From Cladosporium sp. IMV 00045 (lineage: Eukaryota > Ascomycota > Dothideomycetes > Cladosporiales > Cladosporiaceae): DNA of 24,712 bases. Of the stretch, positions 9,516 through 19,801 are shown in pieces. The DNA is taken from positions 1-24,712 of the forward strand of contig MSJI02000378.1 of assembly GCA_001931905.2 (NCBI GenBank), read 5' to 3'. The notes below the pieces were generated by a model that was not told the DNA's origin, searched no databases, and was given only the letters and a program-made list of their open reading frames with translations. Made by a program: the position numbers and the translations under genes. Each line of letters opens with the position of its first letter. Within the stretch, counting starts at the first letter, position 1.

Positions 9516-10392
9516 TTCGTTGATGCGATGTTAGCTCTTGCCTATATCTCAGAATGCTGACGCGGAATGTGCTTGCGTGGTACCGTGACTGAGGAAGAAG
9601 CAATTGAAGCAAATGCTGTCATTGTAGTAGCAAACAAGCAGACAATGGCGCTTGCACGCCTAGAATCAGGTGTGTATCATGGCGTTCGTGAATGCATGTG
9701 AAGAGAAGGGGGTGAATGGAGTTTGACTGTTGACCAAGTGAGGTGTGATTGTCAATTGCAGTCCCGGCTTGCAATAGCATACACATTCAGAAGGAGTGCT
9801 GAAAGTATAAAAAGTTGCCGACCGCCTTTATACGATGGGTACGTAAGCGCCAGGAGTAACTTGATATGGAGTTTCACCAAACACGTCGAGGTCCAGAACG
9901 AGGCGAGACCATTGGCCATGAACACGGCACAGAGGCGAAGCTTGACCCCAATGGGCGATGCTTGTTTGCTCCGCCACGAAGCCAGGGCTAAGCGACTTTC
10001 AGCACCCCTACATCAACCTTCAGGCGTCCTATCTGCCGACCCGAAAACATCAATCCTCCATCAATGGTCTTCGAATAAGCCCAAGATACTTTCTCGAAGC
10101 TTTGCGGCAGCTTCTGCTGTCTTGTGACTTTTGAGCATGGCAATGTGCTTCCGCAACATCCGAGAGGTTTCCTTAGTGCTTACAGAACGCTGACGTCTCC
10201 TCTGTAACCTTTGTGCCTCAGTGCACGTGCCCGAGCCTGCTCAATATATATCTGCAAGAGAGATTCTGTGGAAAAGCACGATGAAGCTGCATGTGGGAGC
10301 ATTCTGATCGTTTTGATTATCGCGTCCTTCAGGTTACAGGTTCATACATCTCAAGGAGGCCAAACACTCTCAATAACCACCGAATCTTACAC
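9516..10392. other. GH43 upstream region; no confident gene
   Basis: About 880 bp lie between the GH43 start and a small doubtful ORF. A 69-codon frame from the ATG at 9918 to 10127 has no recognisable motif and is not called. The part nearest 9516 should hold the leftward GH43 promoter. Confidence 0.5.
9806..9832. promoter_or_regulatory. Paired TATA-like elements, one per strand
   Basis: TATAAAA occurs on the plus strand at 9806-9812 and TATAAA on the minus strand at 9832-9827. The minus-strand copy is about 310 bp upstream of the GH43 start codon and is a candidate core promoter for it. The plus-strand copy could drive a rightward transcript towards the small ORFs at 9918 or 10393. Sequence match only; such hexamers also occur by chance. 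Confidence 0.3.
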
Positions 10393-10548
10393 ATGGACTA
10401 CATCATCCTTTACGCCTCAGGCCTCATCTGCTACCAAATCGTGCAAGCTCTCGAGGACAAGCGAGCGAGTCCGAACTTCAAGCAGCTGATCGCAGACATG
10501 CAGTCTGCCTCAAGACGCTCTTGGGCAGCCATTACTTTCAAGACTTGA
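10393..10548 (+). CDS. Possible small protein of 51 residues, unknown
   Basis: An ATG in a reasonable context (ACAC before ATGG) opens a 51-codon frame, MDYIILYASGL onward, ending in TGA. It has a short hydrophobic start (residues 3-16) followed by a polar amphipathic part rich in Lys, Arg, Ser and Ala. Codons tend to end in C or G, as in the real genes here, which is the main reason to list it. I recognise no family. It could equally be a chance frame, or the last exon of a longer transcript, since the sequence before it (CTTCAGGTTACAG) offers possible splice acceptors. It lies in an otherwise empty gap between two leftward genes. Confidence 0.28.
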   Translation: MDYIILYASGLICYQIVQALEDKRASPNFKQLIADMQSASRRSWAAITFKT

Positions 10549-11064
10549 TCGAGACTCACGACGAGAGAGAACACGAATGAATAGTTGAAGAAGAAAGCAT
10601 TTGTACGTTGACACTCGAGCTTGAAATGGTTTGGAATCATGCCATCTAATCTTGTCTGTATTAAAGGTTTCAGGATGTGCTCCCTATGTGTCTTTGCTTC
10701 TACGCGGCAAAAATAACGTCGACGTATGCTCATAAATATGCTGGGCTCGAGACCCGGCCGTGGCTTGCTGGCGACCGGATCATTCATGCATGTGCGTACG
10801 TTCCAAATGCGAGATGGTTGCGCATGGTCGAGCCCTCACAGCGTCAAGCCGCTGAAGAGGCCTCAAGCGGTCGGTGATGTTCCCTGCGCATCCGGCTACC
10901 CGGAAGGGCCTGGAAGCAGGATATAACACGGCAAGCGAGCTGCATTGCCATGTGGCTAAGGCTCACGGAGTTGGCGTTCCTGGAAGAGTCGCAGCCAGAT
11001 CTGAGCCCACGCAAAACGCTTATCCAATAATAAAAATTTCAATTTAACAGAAAGATCCATCTCT
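10549..11064. other. Intergenic, nothing recognised
   Basis: About 500 bp downstream of the amino acid transporter, which ends leftward at 11065. The AT-rich stretch at 11020-11050 is a likely place for its polyadenylation. No gene or repeat was seen. Confidence 0.5.
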
Positions 11065-12540
11065 TCAAACACCATTATTCGCACAACTCCAAGCAGTTCC
11101 ACTTTGATCATTAGAAATCGCCATTCCACTAGCCCAAAGTCCCAGCCCGCAAGACGCCGCGCCAATAACGAAGCAAGCGATATTAACGCCCGTCAAAGTG
11201 ATCTTCTTCCAATTCTTCGTCAACTGGCCCCAGTTGAGGTATATCCACATGAAACCCGCCAGACCGTAAGTGAACCAAGACGCGAACAGCGCTGCGATCA
11301 GCGAGACGAGGTTGTTGAAAACGGGCACGCTCTCGGCGATGATCCAGGCAATGACCCAGAGCACGATGAGGATCGCCGTCCAGCTGCCGTAGGAGAGCAG
11401 GGTGCGCTCGTGCATGTGTCGCGTGCCGCGGAAGAGGCGCACGTAGATGTACTTGGAGCCGACGTGGCCGTAGATGACGCCGGCGACGACGATGGTCGGA
11501 AGGGAGATGCCGTACGTCACTTTGCGGACGATGGGGGACGCGGAGCCCAGAGCGGGCGAGGCCACGTTGGGGCCTGCGTAGCGGTAGATCACCACGGCTG
11601 CGATGAGGTAGAGGGTCGTGTTGACGATTTGCAGGGCGTAAAGCGCTTTAGGGAATTCGCGCGGGTCTTCGAGTTCGGAGATGAAGGTGAAGAAGGCGAC
11701 GTGGCCACCGAAGGCGAAAATGATGTTCATGACTGAGCCGAAGGCGGAGGCGAATGTGATGGCCGTGGTGACTTCGACGGTTGGGTCCGGGCGGGTTACG
11801 CCGACGCTGATCATGGTGATAATTACAGCGGTCATGATGGAGAAGAAGGCAAACATGGAGAGGTAGGATACGTTCTTGAGCGTGCGCGGGAAGGTGAGCA
11901 GCGCGTGAACGATCAGGCCGATGACGCTCCAGACGATGGTGCAGGTCGCGTGACCGCTTATGGTGTTCAAGGCGATGGTCCAGGTCAAGATATGGCTTCC
12001 CATAATGAAGATGAAGTAGACGAGCTGCAGGAAGCCCAGGATCTCACGGCCAATTCTGCCTCCAAAGATCTCTCCCACGTCCGCTACAGAATGTCAGTAT
12101 CAAGTCCGACGCAGTTGAAAACGTTAAGATCAAGGATCTTCCTTACCCATATTATGTACCTGCGGGTACTTCAGTTTGAATTGCCAGAAAACGTAACCAG
12201 TATACGTCGAAACGGCACCAAGGCCAATGATCAAGAGAATTCCAGGCACCAGACCAATAGCTGCAAGGGTCGAAGGCAACGACAGGATTCCCAGACTGAT
12301 AGTCTCAGCGATCATGACCAGAGCAGCATGCCACCACTTCATGGTACGGTATTTGACTTCCGCGTCGGCCTCGTCTCCAAACACCTCGCCTTCACCGTGT
12401 GTGTTCGCCGATCCATTGTAGTCTTTGGGCTCGCCGGCCTCAGAGCCACCGCGTTTCTCCAGGTCGCTGTCTGTTGAAGAAGGCGAGTAGCCGTTGGTTG
12501 CTTCCAAGCGTTCTTCCCTCATCATGCCTTCGTTAGGCAT
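11065..12540 (-). CDS. Amino acid/auxin permease (AAAP) family transporter
   Basis: Two exons, 12540-12147 and 12083-11065, separated by a 63-bp intron (GTAAGG..TAG), give 470 residues. Splicing creates HNMADVGEIFGG, a conserved phrase in fungal Aa_trans permeases after helix 2. A polar N-terminal region of about 65 residues precedes roughly eleven hydrophobic helices. The first contains KWWHAALVMIAETISLGILSLPS, the helix-breaking motif of the family; SELEDPREFPKAL in the middle is also typical. Family members, including Neurospora MTR, import neutral and aromatic amino acids by proton symport at the plasma membrane or vacuole; the substrate is not readable here. ATG 12540 is the first in this frame, since the frame upstream has only TTG. 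A possible additional upstream exon (ATG at 12830) is discussed under findings and would change the N-terminus. Confidence 0.92.
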
Positions 12541-14608
12541 ATGATCTCTTCTCCGATTTGACAGATCCTTCTCTTCAAGCCTCTGTCTCAACCAAATCCT
12601 AAATTCCAGCTCCAACCAGTCGAGTCGCAAAGTGTATTAAGATCTTGCGGTCCGCGGAGAGAGGGGCAAACAGCTGAACAGTCCACAACAGCAGCGAGCC
12701 CAAAAGAGCAACAGCAAAGAGTACACTCGAAACAGACGTCAAGAAGAACAGAAAAACAAGAGAGTAATACGTCAAGTCAAGACTCACCCATCAAACTCAC
12801 AAAACCCGAAACCACCGACACCTCATCCATAATTCCTAGGCATTACACCACCAAAACCACCCAACACCCAACACCCATCCCAAGAGGCGCACCCAGCTCC
12901 GCGATCGGCACTCCAGAGCGTCTGGAAAACACGACAGTTGAGAAAAAAAGAGACCCTTGCGGGACGAGGCTCGCGTGGTTCAGAGGCCATTCAGCACCAT
13001 CCATGTCACGGCGTGGCGAAACCCGACTCTCGGTCCAGCCACCGACACTTTCAGAAGTTTCGTATGTGTCAGCGTGCGCGAACTGACCCTCCGATGTCCG
13101 GAGGCTTGGGGGTTTGCGTTGGTCATGCAATATTGTTTTGCACCGGTGAGCCTGGCTTGGAAGAGGGACGGTGGTTTTGCTAGTTTGAGCATGTGCTTTT
13201 TACGTTGCTCCGGTCTTGAGAGGGAGATGGCATGTGTTTCCATGTGTTTCTTGCGAAAGCAGGCCGTAAGGCTGTGGCGACCAAGCCTCGGAAAAAGCCA
13301 AATTTGTTGCCAAATGCCATCATCGGCGAGGCAGGGAAAAAGCTTGCCTAAAGATCTGCAGCCCTGTGGCCCGAGTCGCGTTCTCACTCAACATACTGCA
13401 GTATTATTGTTGTTGATTCTGCCTGGTCGATCTACAGCAGGCAGGCCAAAGGTCAAGCTCTAGCTCTACTAAAGTAGTCGAATTGATCAAAGATCGTCTC
13501 AAAAAGCAAACCGTCTTCCAGAAGTTATCAGATCAAGTGCGATATCACCTCCAAGTCCTTACTTTGAATAATGTAGGAGGTAGATACTCGAGCTAGATAT
13601 GAATTGTATGCAAACCTTCAACTGTTGATCCATTTCACGCAATGTTTCTACAATACGCTCGACACGACATCAAAGGATTAGTCATAATATTCCCAAGCTA
13701 TGTACATCAAATCTCTCCTGATGATACAGTACCTTGATAGGTAAGGTACATGGAAGTCAGCACTCCCCATCTCTCTCTCTCAGCACATATGCCCTACCAT
13801 TCAACCTTCCAATCCATCATCACCCACAACACCAAGATTAGAATCTTCCTCCTCCTCCCCCCTCTCAAGACACTATTTCACACTCCTCTCTACAACGCCA
13901 ACGAAATCACCCAAGGGTCCATCGAAACCCGAGAGAGCTAGAAAGGATGTCTTTAAACGTCACTGACACAACGTAGGTACCTAGGTAAGGAGGAAAAGAA
14001 GGTTACAAGTGAAAAGCAGATCAGAACCCATACGCGAGCCTCTCGAACAACCCCACCAAAGTCTATCATAGAACAAAAAAGCGCGCATTCAAGCATGGAA
14101 TAGATACGAACCCACAAACATCGAATCGAAAGCACCTCGCCTCTCCCTCCCTCCCCCTCTTGAGGATCAAGTCAACGAACCGCGCAACCCGCCCAAATGC
14201 ACCATGAATATTTCCCCGGGAGTTACAATCCATGCCCCTTCAATCCTTCGGTTCGAAAGCGTAAGCTCAACCTCACCACCCCATCTTATTATCTCAACAC
14301 GTTCGAGAAGCATCAATGCCCCCGATCATCCGTCCCCTCCTCTGTCCCGAAAGAAATACAACACCAGATGAAACTTTTCCTCTTCCTTTTTCGAAAAGAC
14401 TTCATTTTGCGCAACGTTTGCGTCTCGGTTCTGGATATGTGTGTTGTGTGTATTGGCAAGTGACGAAAAAAACAAAGACTTTAAAGACAAGAATTAGAAA
14501 AAAGGGGTGAATAATCGACAAGAACACTACTCTCTCAGCTCACACTTTCGCTCAAAAGCCAACAGCCCTCCCAGCTCTCTCTCCCCCCTCTCACAACAAC
14601 CACCTCTC
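12541..14608. other. Long gap between transporter start and spt7 end
   Basis: About 2.1 kb. The left 300 bp should be the 5' UTR and promoter of the leftward transporter and include a possible first exon (12801-12830) with two GTGAGT donors. The right end should be the spt7 3' UTR. Between them, 13740-13960 and 14120-14600 are pyrimidine-rich and have low complexity (a CT run near 13771). Open frames here (for example 12957-13463, without a proper ATG at its start) show no domains. A 10-bp palindrome TAGGTACCTA occurs at 13974-13983. No further gene is supported. Confidence 0.5.
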
Positions 14609-17600
14609 TTAATTCGCGGTCAAGCTCTCCGGACTCAACATCGCACCATCCGCATTCCCCTCCCCGCCCTTCTCGGGCTCACCGCTCTCCTTCGCCTCCG
14701 GCATCTGCAACTTGAGCTTCCCCACCGGCGGCGCCAGCTTGCCGTCCTCCTCCAATTTCCGCTTCTTCTTCGCCGCCTGCTGCTGCTCGCGGATGGGCCG
14801 CTTGCGCGGCGAGCTGATCTTGCCCGTGGGCGGCAGGCGGGGCTTGGGGAAGCGCTGCTTCTGCGGCAGATCCTCGTCTTCCACGAGGGCCTCGTCGTGG
14901 TTCCTGCGCAGCTTTTCGCGGAAGAAGTCTTGCACGAGCCCGATGTGCGCGGGGAGAGTTTCGACGCTGAGGGGGTCGTAGGTCGTGTTGGGGGAGAAGA
15001 GGACGCCTCCTGCGGAAGAGGCGGGGCCTTGGTTGGCGGCTTGGTAGCCGTTGTGCAGACGGTTTTGGAGCAGGTGGAGGGGCACGCTGAGGGTTTCGAG
15101 CCCGAGTTCGTCGGCGAGGCCGAGTTCGCGGAAGCCGAAGAAGTCTTCGTCCAGGTCTTCGGCGAAGTCGCCGCCGACGAATTGCTCGCTGCCGTCGTTG
15201 AAGGCGCCGACGCCGTCTGCTCCTGCGTGGTCGCCGAGGGCGGGGCGCTTTTGCGTTTGTGTGAGTTGTTGTGTTCAGAAGGTTGGGGGAAATGGGGCAC
15301 TTACCAGTAAGTCTGCGAGATGGGCTTTCATCCTCTCGTGTACAACGCTCAACTTCGTGGTTAGCCTCTCTACATCGTCCTTCACGTAAGTCTCGAGACC
15401 CTCAAGATCAATGCCATTCTCCCCTAGCGAATGTAAGACTTGCTCCTCGTAAGTGAATCGCGGCGTCTCAGAGTCAACTTTCGGCTGCTCACGAAAGCAA
15501 TTGAAATTCTCTGCGAGCTTTCGGAAGTACTCTGCCGCAATATCGGTCACGGTGTCCAGCGCAGAGGGTTGGAAGTCTTCAAAACCAGCATGGTAGAAGA
15601 CTTTCCCTACCGACCGCTTCATGGCTGCGCGACAGACCCAAGGAGCCATGAGTGGCCCTTCTTCGCTGACCACCACAGGCCCAATGTCAGCCTCGGCGAA
15701 CGGCTCGGGGTCGTACTTCTGGAACTGATTCTGGTATGTCTGGGCTTGGATCTGCATTTGCTTGACAATGCCGATCTTTGCGCAGACCTTTCGTGTCTCC
15801 TGCATCTGCCGGATGTTGCCTTCCATCCTCCCAGCGAGCGCTCCGCCGGGAGTCTTGAAGTTGTTCTTGGGAAACATCCGCATGTACTCCTCGGCTTGAG
15901 GGACAACATAACCTTCGGAGTCAGTGGTCCAATTCCATTTCATGTTCATGTCAGGGATGGACGATAGTGGGTGGTAGTAATCGGGCAAAGTGGAATCTTC
16001 GTCTTTCTCAATGCCTTCCGCGAGGGTCTCGCCGGTGGCACCGACAGGTTCTTCCGCGCCGCCGTCCATGTCCTGCGAGGCCTTATCGGCCGACAGCATC
16101 TTTTGCTGCCGCATCCAACGTCTCATGCCAGCTTTACTTCGCAGTATTGCTGGCTCGTCGGGATTCAAATGCTCACCACGAAACATACGATTTCGCTCAG
16201 CGGCAGCGGCAGCACGGTCTTTCATCGTGACCTGCTTCCACGTCTTGAACTCTGCATCGTCTTCGTCCGCGTCTTCTTGTTGCGTGCCCATGCCAGAGCC
16301 TCCCATGCCATCAATTTCCATAACATCGGCTTGACTGCCATTCGCACCACTTCCCTGTAGACCGTTAGGACCAGGTGTGACGGTGCCAGCAGGTGGCGGT
16401 GTGTTGAAGCCCGCAGAGCTGGCGTCGTGTGCTTCGGAATCAGCACGCAGGTATTCATTTCTTAAGTTCGAGGCGGTGGTGTGTAGAGGTGGTTTGCTAT
16501 CGGGCTGTGGAGTGGATTGATCGTCGACTTCCACAGAAGGGGGAGCTTTCCGTGCAGCGGCCGGACCACTCTTGCCGCCCTTCTTGGGAGCTTTGCGACC
16601 TCTAGATGCCATGATAGGCTCGTCTTCCTCATCACTCTCATCTGCCTCGGCAGCTCTCGCGCGTCGTTCTTCAGCTTCCAACTCGGCGCGATCTCTGACG
16701 ACTATATCCGGGATGAGAGGAGTAAGCTTGTCCGTTTCCTTGCGCATATGCAATGCTTTCCGGCGAATAGGAAGTTCAGGCGCAGAATTATATTTTAGAC
16801 AGTTGTTCCAGATGAGACCCAGATCGTCGACGAATTCCTTCTTGCTCTTGTAGTGGAACTGCTTGAGCTTTTTGATCATGGTGCCGATATCCATAGGGGT
16901 CTTGATAATGTTGTAATAATCGGGAGCCTCGCGCTTGCTGACGCGCTGCAGGAAGGGTTGCACCGAGTCGGTCATTGCCTTCAGCTCCATGAGTACTTTC
17001 TCGGCTGCCTCATATAGCTCTTCTTGGCCGACGCGGTCTTCACTTGCCCACTTGCTTCGGCCTTTGCGTACTTCGGATATGAGGGTACGAAGCTGATTGT
17101 CCGAGGCGACTACCATGTCTCTCTTAAGATCGATGCGAGCGATAAGGTGCTTGAGGGTCAGACTTGATGCGCCGAGGTCCGCACTGCCCAAGGTGCCTTG
17201 GGTGGTAGCTGCAGGAGCGGATGTGGCCTGCGCATTTGGAGACGCGTTGGGATCGCCGGATATCTCATTCTCCACCTCGCGGTCCAGCTCGTCCAGTCGT
17301 TGCTGCTCCAGCATGGCATCTCTGTCATTTTCGAAAGTGAAGAACATTGCTTGAAAGTCGCGCTTAGCCTTCTCCGCGGCGGCCTGCTTGTCTTCCTCCA
17401 GCTGCTTGCGCACGTCTTCTGAGCTCTTGGCCTGCTCCGAGGATGTACTTGTGTTTGTACGAGCTAGCGGGGACTGGGTGGCCGGCATGGGAGAGCGGAC
17501 GGCGGCGGCAGCGACGACGCCATTGGGCATCGCGGTCTTTCCCTTCGCCTTGAGCGGGCTTTGCTGCTCAGCTTCCTCCTCCTCGTCATCGTCGTCGTCT

Positions 17601-17986
17601 CCATAATCGTCTTCGTCAATAGTTCGGGCTGCTTTCCTCAAAGGCGCGGAAGTCTTGGCGTTATCATCGGGCTTGGGATTGGTTGCCGGGTGATCTCCAG
17701 ACGGCGATGGTTTCGCGGTGCGCGCGCGCGGTTGACCATCAGTACCGAAGAGGGCGGCGATGTTGGCTTCGGTTTGCGCCCAGCGGGTCTTGAGCATGAC
17801 GTGCACGGGGTCATCCTCGCGCTCCTCCTCGTCGCCCGGCTGCGCGGCGGGGAGGCCTCCGCTGCCGGCATTGGAAGCGTCTCTGCTCAGGCTCGGGGGG
17901 CGACGCGCAGCAGCAAATCCATTAATGGCAGAAGCGGCGCGATGCAGACCATTGGGGAGCGGCGGGCGCTGGGGTGTCTGGCTCAT
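14609..17986 (-). CDS. spt7: SAGA complex scaffold subunit Spt7 (bromodomain plus histone fold)
   Basis: Exon 1 (17986-15305, 894 codons) and exon 2 (15247-14609) flank a 57-bp phase-0 intron and encode 1106 residues. The N-terminus is low-complexity with a [11 protein letters not shown] element (59-69) and an acidic run (124-139). A bromodomain covers about 323-430: ZA-loop TPMDI and the acetyl-lysine site NNCLKYN with Asn400. A disordered region follows, then [21 protein letters not shown] and [16 protein letters not shown] (Spt7-type conserved blocks), then the bromodomain-associated histone fold at about 783-890 that pairs with Taf10 in yeast. Exon 2 gives [20 protein letters not shown], an LHLLQNRL block, [21 protein letters not shown] and a basic KKKRK nuclear signal (1054-1058). 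In yeast Spt7 organises SAGA, and its C-terminus recruits Spt8. Domain order and length match filamentous-fungal Spt7. It is divergent from the VanZ gene. Confidence 0.97.
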
Positions 17987-18543
17987 CGCCGGTGGTGGCA
18001 GCAGCGTGGTGGTTCTCGGCGCGCGCTGTTGTCGATCAGGCCAGTCGAGCGCAAGGATTCTGCGCCCGGATGCTCGCAGTGGGTCGCAGTATGGGGACCA
18101 TTGAAATGCGCTCCGGACAAGGTGTGCGCGCAGGTGGATGCGATGGCGACGGCGATGGCAGTATTGGGGCAGTCGATGGAAATGTGGTGGTGCTGCTCGC
18201 TGCTATGCGGCCGTGGTGCACGGGGGACGAGGGACGTGACGTTGGGCTGACTGGCTGGCTGGTGGTCGCCGGGCTTTGGCTGGTCGTAGTGAGTGTGGGT
18301 GACTTGCCGCTTGACTGACGGGGGGAACTTTGAGATTGCGGAGAGAGAGGGAGAGTGAGAGAGGGAGACTGCAGAGAGGAGAAGCTGCTGAGAGATGAGA
18401 CATGCCTCAGGTACTCACGCTAGTGAGAGCCAGACAGCAAGGTAGGTAGAGAGAGCTTCACCAGTATTGAATCATTGATCTTTCAATAATAATATATCGA
18501 TTATTCACTTTCAACAAGCAACGCAATAATCCCCTACCAGGAT
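17987..18543. promoter_or_regulatory. Divergent promoter region of spt7 and the VanZ-domain gene
   Basis: The two start codons face away from each other across 557 bp, so both promoters must share this interval unless a long 5' UTR intron is present. The half next to spt7 is GC-rich; the middle has a purine tract (18341-18380); the part nearest the VanZ gene is AT-rich (CAATAATAATATATCGATTA near 18485-18504) and is a plausible core promoter for it. Function is inferred from arrangement only. Confidence 0.6.
18341..18380. repeat. GA-rich purine tract
   Basis: About 40 bp of almost pure purine with GAGAGAG repeats lie in the shared promoter. Such tracts can exclude nucleosomes or bind GAGA-type factors; here it may simply be a microsatellite. 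Confidence 0.6.
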
Positions 18544-19555
18544 ATGCATCTTCTGATGCCGCAAATACGAGTGCGCAAGCCATTCGCAGGTGAGTGTTGC
18601 CCCATCCTCCTCCCTTCACTTCCAACACCATGCATAGGTATACAAACAGACAGACAGACAGGCTAACAACAGCAACCTACAGCTGCCTTCGTCCTACTAT
18701 GCCTCGGATCAGCCTACCTGGGCCTCACTGCCAATAAAATCCCTCAATATGGGCAAAGCGACAAAGGCCTCCACTTCGTCACCTTCTTCCTCTTGACCGT
18801 AAGTTGTCTCTCGGTCCATCCCTCCGGCATGGAGCTTCACAAGCTTCGTTCTTTTTACTCCAACCACATCAAACAACACCCTCAAATCACAAGTAATGCG
18901 CAAAGCAATCCAAACCCAAGAAAGATCCACAAAAAAACCCAATAACTAACACAATACAATACAGGTCTCATTCTACTGGATCCTCGAAACCTCTCGCCGG
19001 CGCCTAATCCACCTCACCCTCCTGCTCATCACGGGCCTATTCGCCATCGGCAGCGAAGTCCTGCAAGCCCTCCTGCCCAACGACCGCGACTTCGACCCCT
19101 ACGACATCCTCGCCAACGTGGTGGGGTCCGCCCTCGCGCTCGCGCTCTGCAGCTGGTACCACCGGCGCATGCTGGAGAGGAGGCGCAGGGGAAAGAATTA
19201 CGATCTCGTGCCGGGCGAGGAGGAGCGGGATTTGGAGCTTGGTGAAGCCGCGGGGCAGGAGACGGGCAGGATTGAAGCGGATGCCGGCGAGGGTGCCGCG
19301 AATGTTACGGAGGAGTTGGATAATTGGGATGAGAACGCTGAGGATGAGTGGGAGGAGACTGAAGGGGATAATGGGACGGAGGGAGGGAAGGCGGTGGATG
19401 GGGAGGGAAAGAAGCGCGCGGATTATGGGTGGTGGTGGATTTTTTGGTCTGAAAGGGGATGGATGTTGAGGGGGGGAAGGGTTTCGCCTTGTGAAAGCCA
19501 GCGAGCGAAGGCATGTATTATGAATTCTTTTACTTTTCTTTTAATAATGCACTAA
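18544..19555 (+). CDS. VanZ-domain integral membrane protein
   Basis: Exons 18544-18589, 18683-18798 and 18965-19555 (introns of 93 and 166 bp, GTGAGT and GTAAGT donors) give 250 residues. After a short basic N-terminus, residues 16-33 are a hydrophobic helix. Then come SDKGLHFVTFF (41-51), two hydrophobic segments, EVLQALLPNDRDFDPYD (85-101) and NVVGSALALAL (105-115). The spaced Asp-Lys-His, Glu-Gln, Arg-x-Phe-Asp and Asp-Ile-x-x-Asn-x-x-Gly residues are the signature of the VanZ family. Bacterial VanZ confers low-level teicoplanin resistance; the fungal members have no established role to my knowledge. A strongly acidic tail (about 135-190) follows the last helix and is presumably cytoplasmic. 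The final 45 residues (after KKRADYG) look unlike the rest and may reflect a lost stop or a missed intron. The very short first exon is supported only by splice sites and domain logic. Confidence 0.83.
18646..18661. repeat. CAGA microsatellite in VanZ gene intron 1
   Basis: Four tandem copies of an ACAG unit lie within the first intron of the VanZ-domain gene, upstream of its acceptor. Short and probably neutral. Confidence 0.7.
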
Positions 19556-19602
19556 ACGACATTATGGGTATCATTTTTAAGTAATCGTCGACCGGATCAC
19601 CG

Positions 19603-19617
19603 TTTTTTTTTTTTTTT
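19603..19617. repeat. Poly-T run of 15
   Basis: A run of fifteen T residues lies in the 246-bp gap between the convergent 3' ends of the VanZ-domain gene and the 321-codon gene. It is likely part of the 3' flank of one of them. The rest of this gap holds no gene that I can support. Confidence 0.8.
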
Positions 19618-19801
19618 GTTCCTGGCTGGCAAATTCAAAATCAAGAAGAAAGGGGAAACCAGAAGTAAGATGAGTGAAGAACATCACCACCAAGCCGTCA
19701 AGATCCATCCCTCACAACCACCCCTTCCACAAGACATCCCATCCCATCCAAACCCATCCCATCCGCCTCCCCTCTCCCATCCCTCGCCAACAAAACACCG
19801 C

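Noticed and set aside
5755..12540. Possible secondary-metabolite or degradation cluster (haloperoxidase, GH43, transporter)
   Set aside because: No backbone synthase or pathway regulator, mixed orientation, large gaps and a tRNA gene between; co-location looks incidental.
12957..13463. 168-codon plus-strand frame in the transporter-spt7 gap
   Set aside because: It lacks an ATG at its start and reads as a Cys/Arg/Ser mixture without domain character; an opposite-strand frame is equally open.
13974..13983. Palindrome TAGGTACCTA
   Set aside because: A short palindrome next to similar GGTAAGG words; too short and common to interpret without genome-wide counts.
14635..15300. 221-codon minus-strand frame overlapping spt7 exon 2
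   Set aside because: It is a shifted frame giving Ser/Arg/Pro-rich low complexity; the frame that splices in phase from exon 1 gives the family sequence instead.
14507..15310. 267-codon plus-strand open frame at the spt7 3' end
   Set aside because: It is the antisense of the Spt7 C-terminal exon, whose minus-strand reading carries clear Spt7 family blocks; the plus product is repetitive and featureless.
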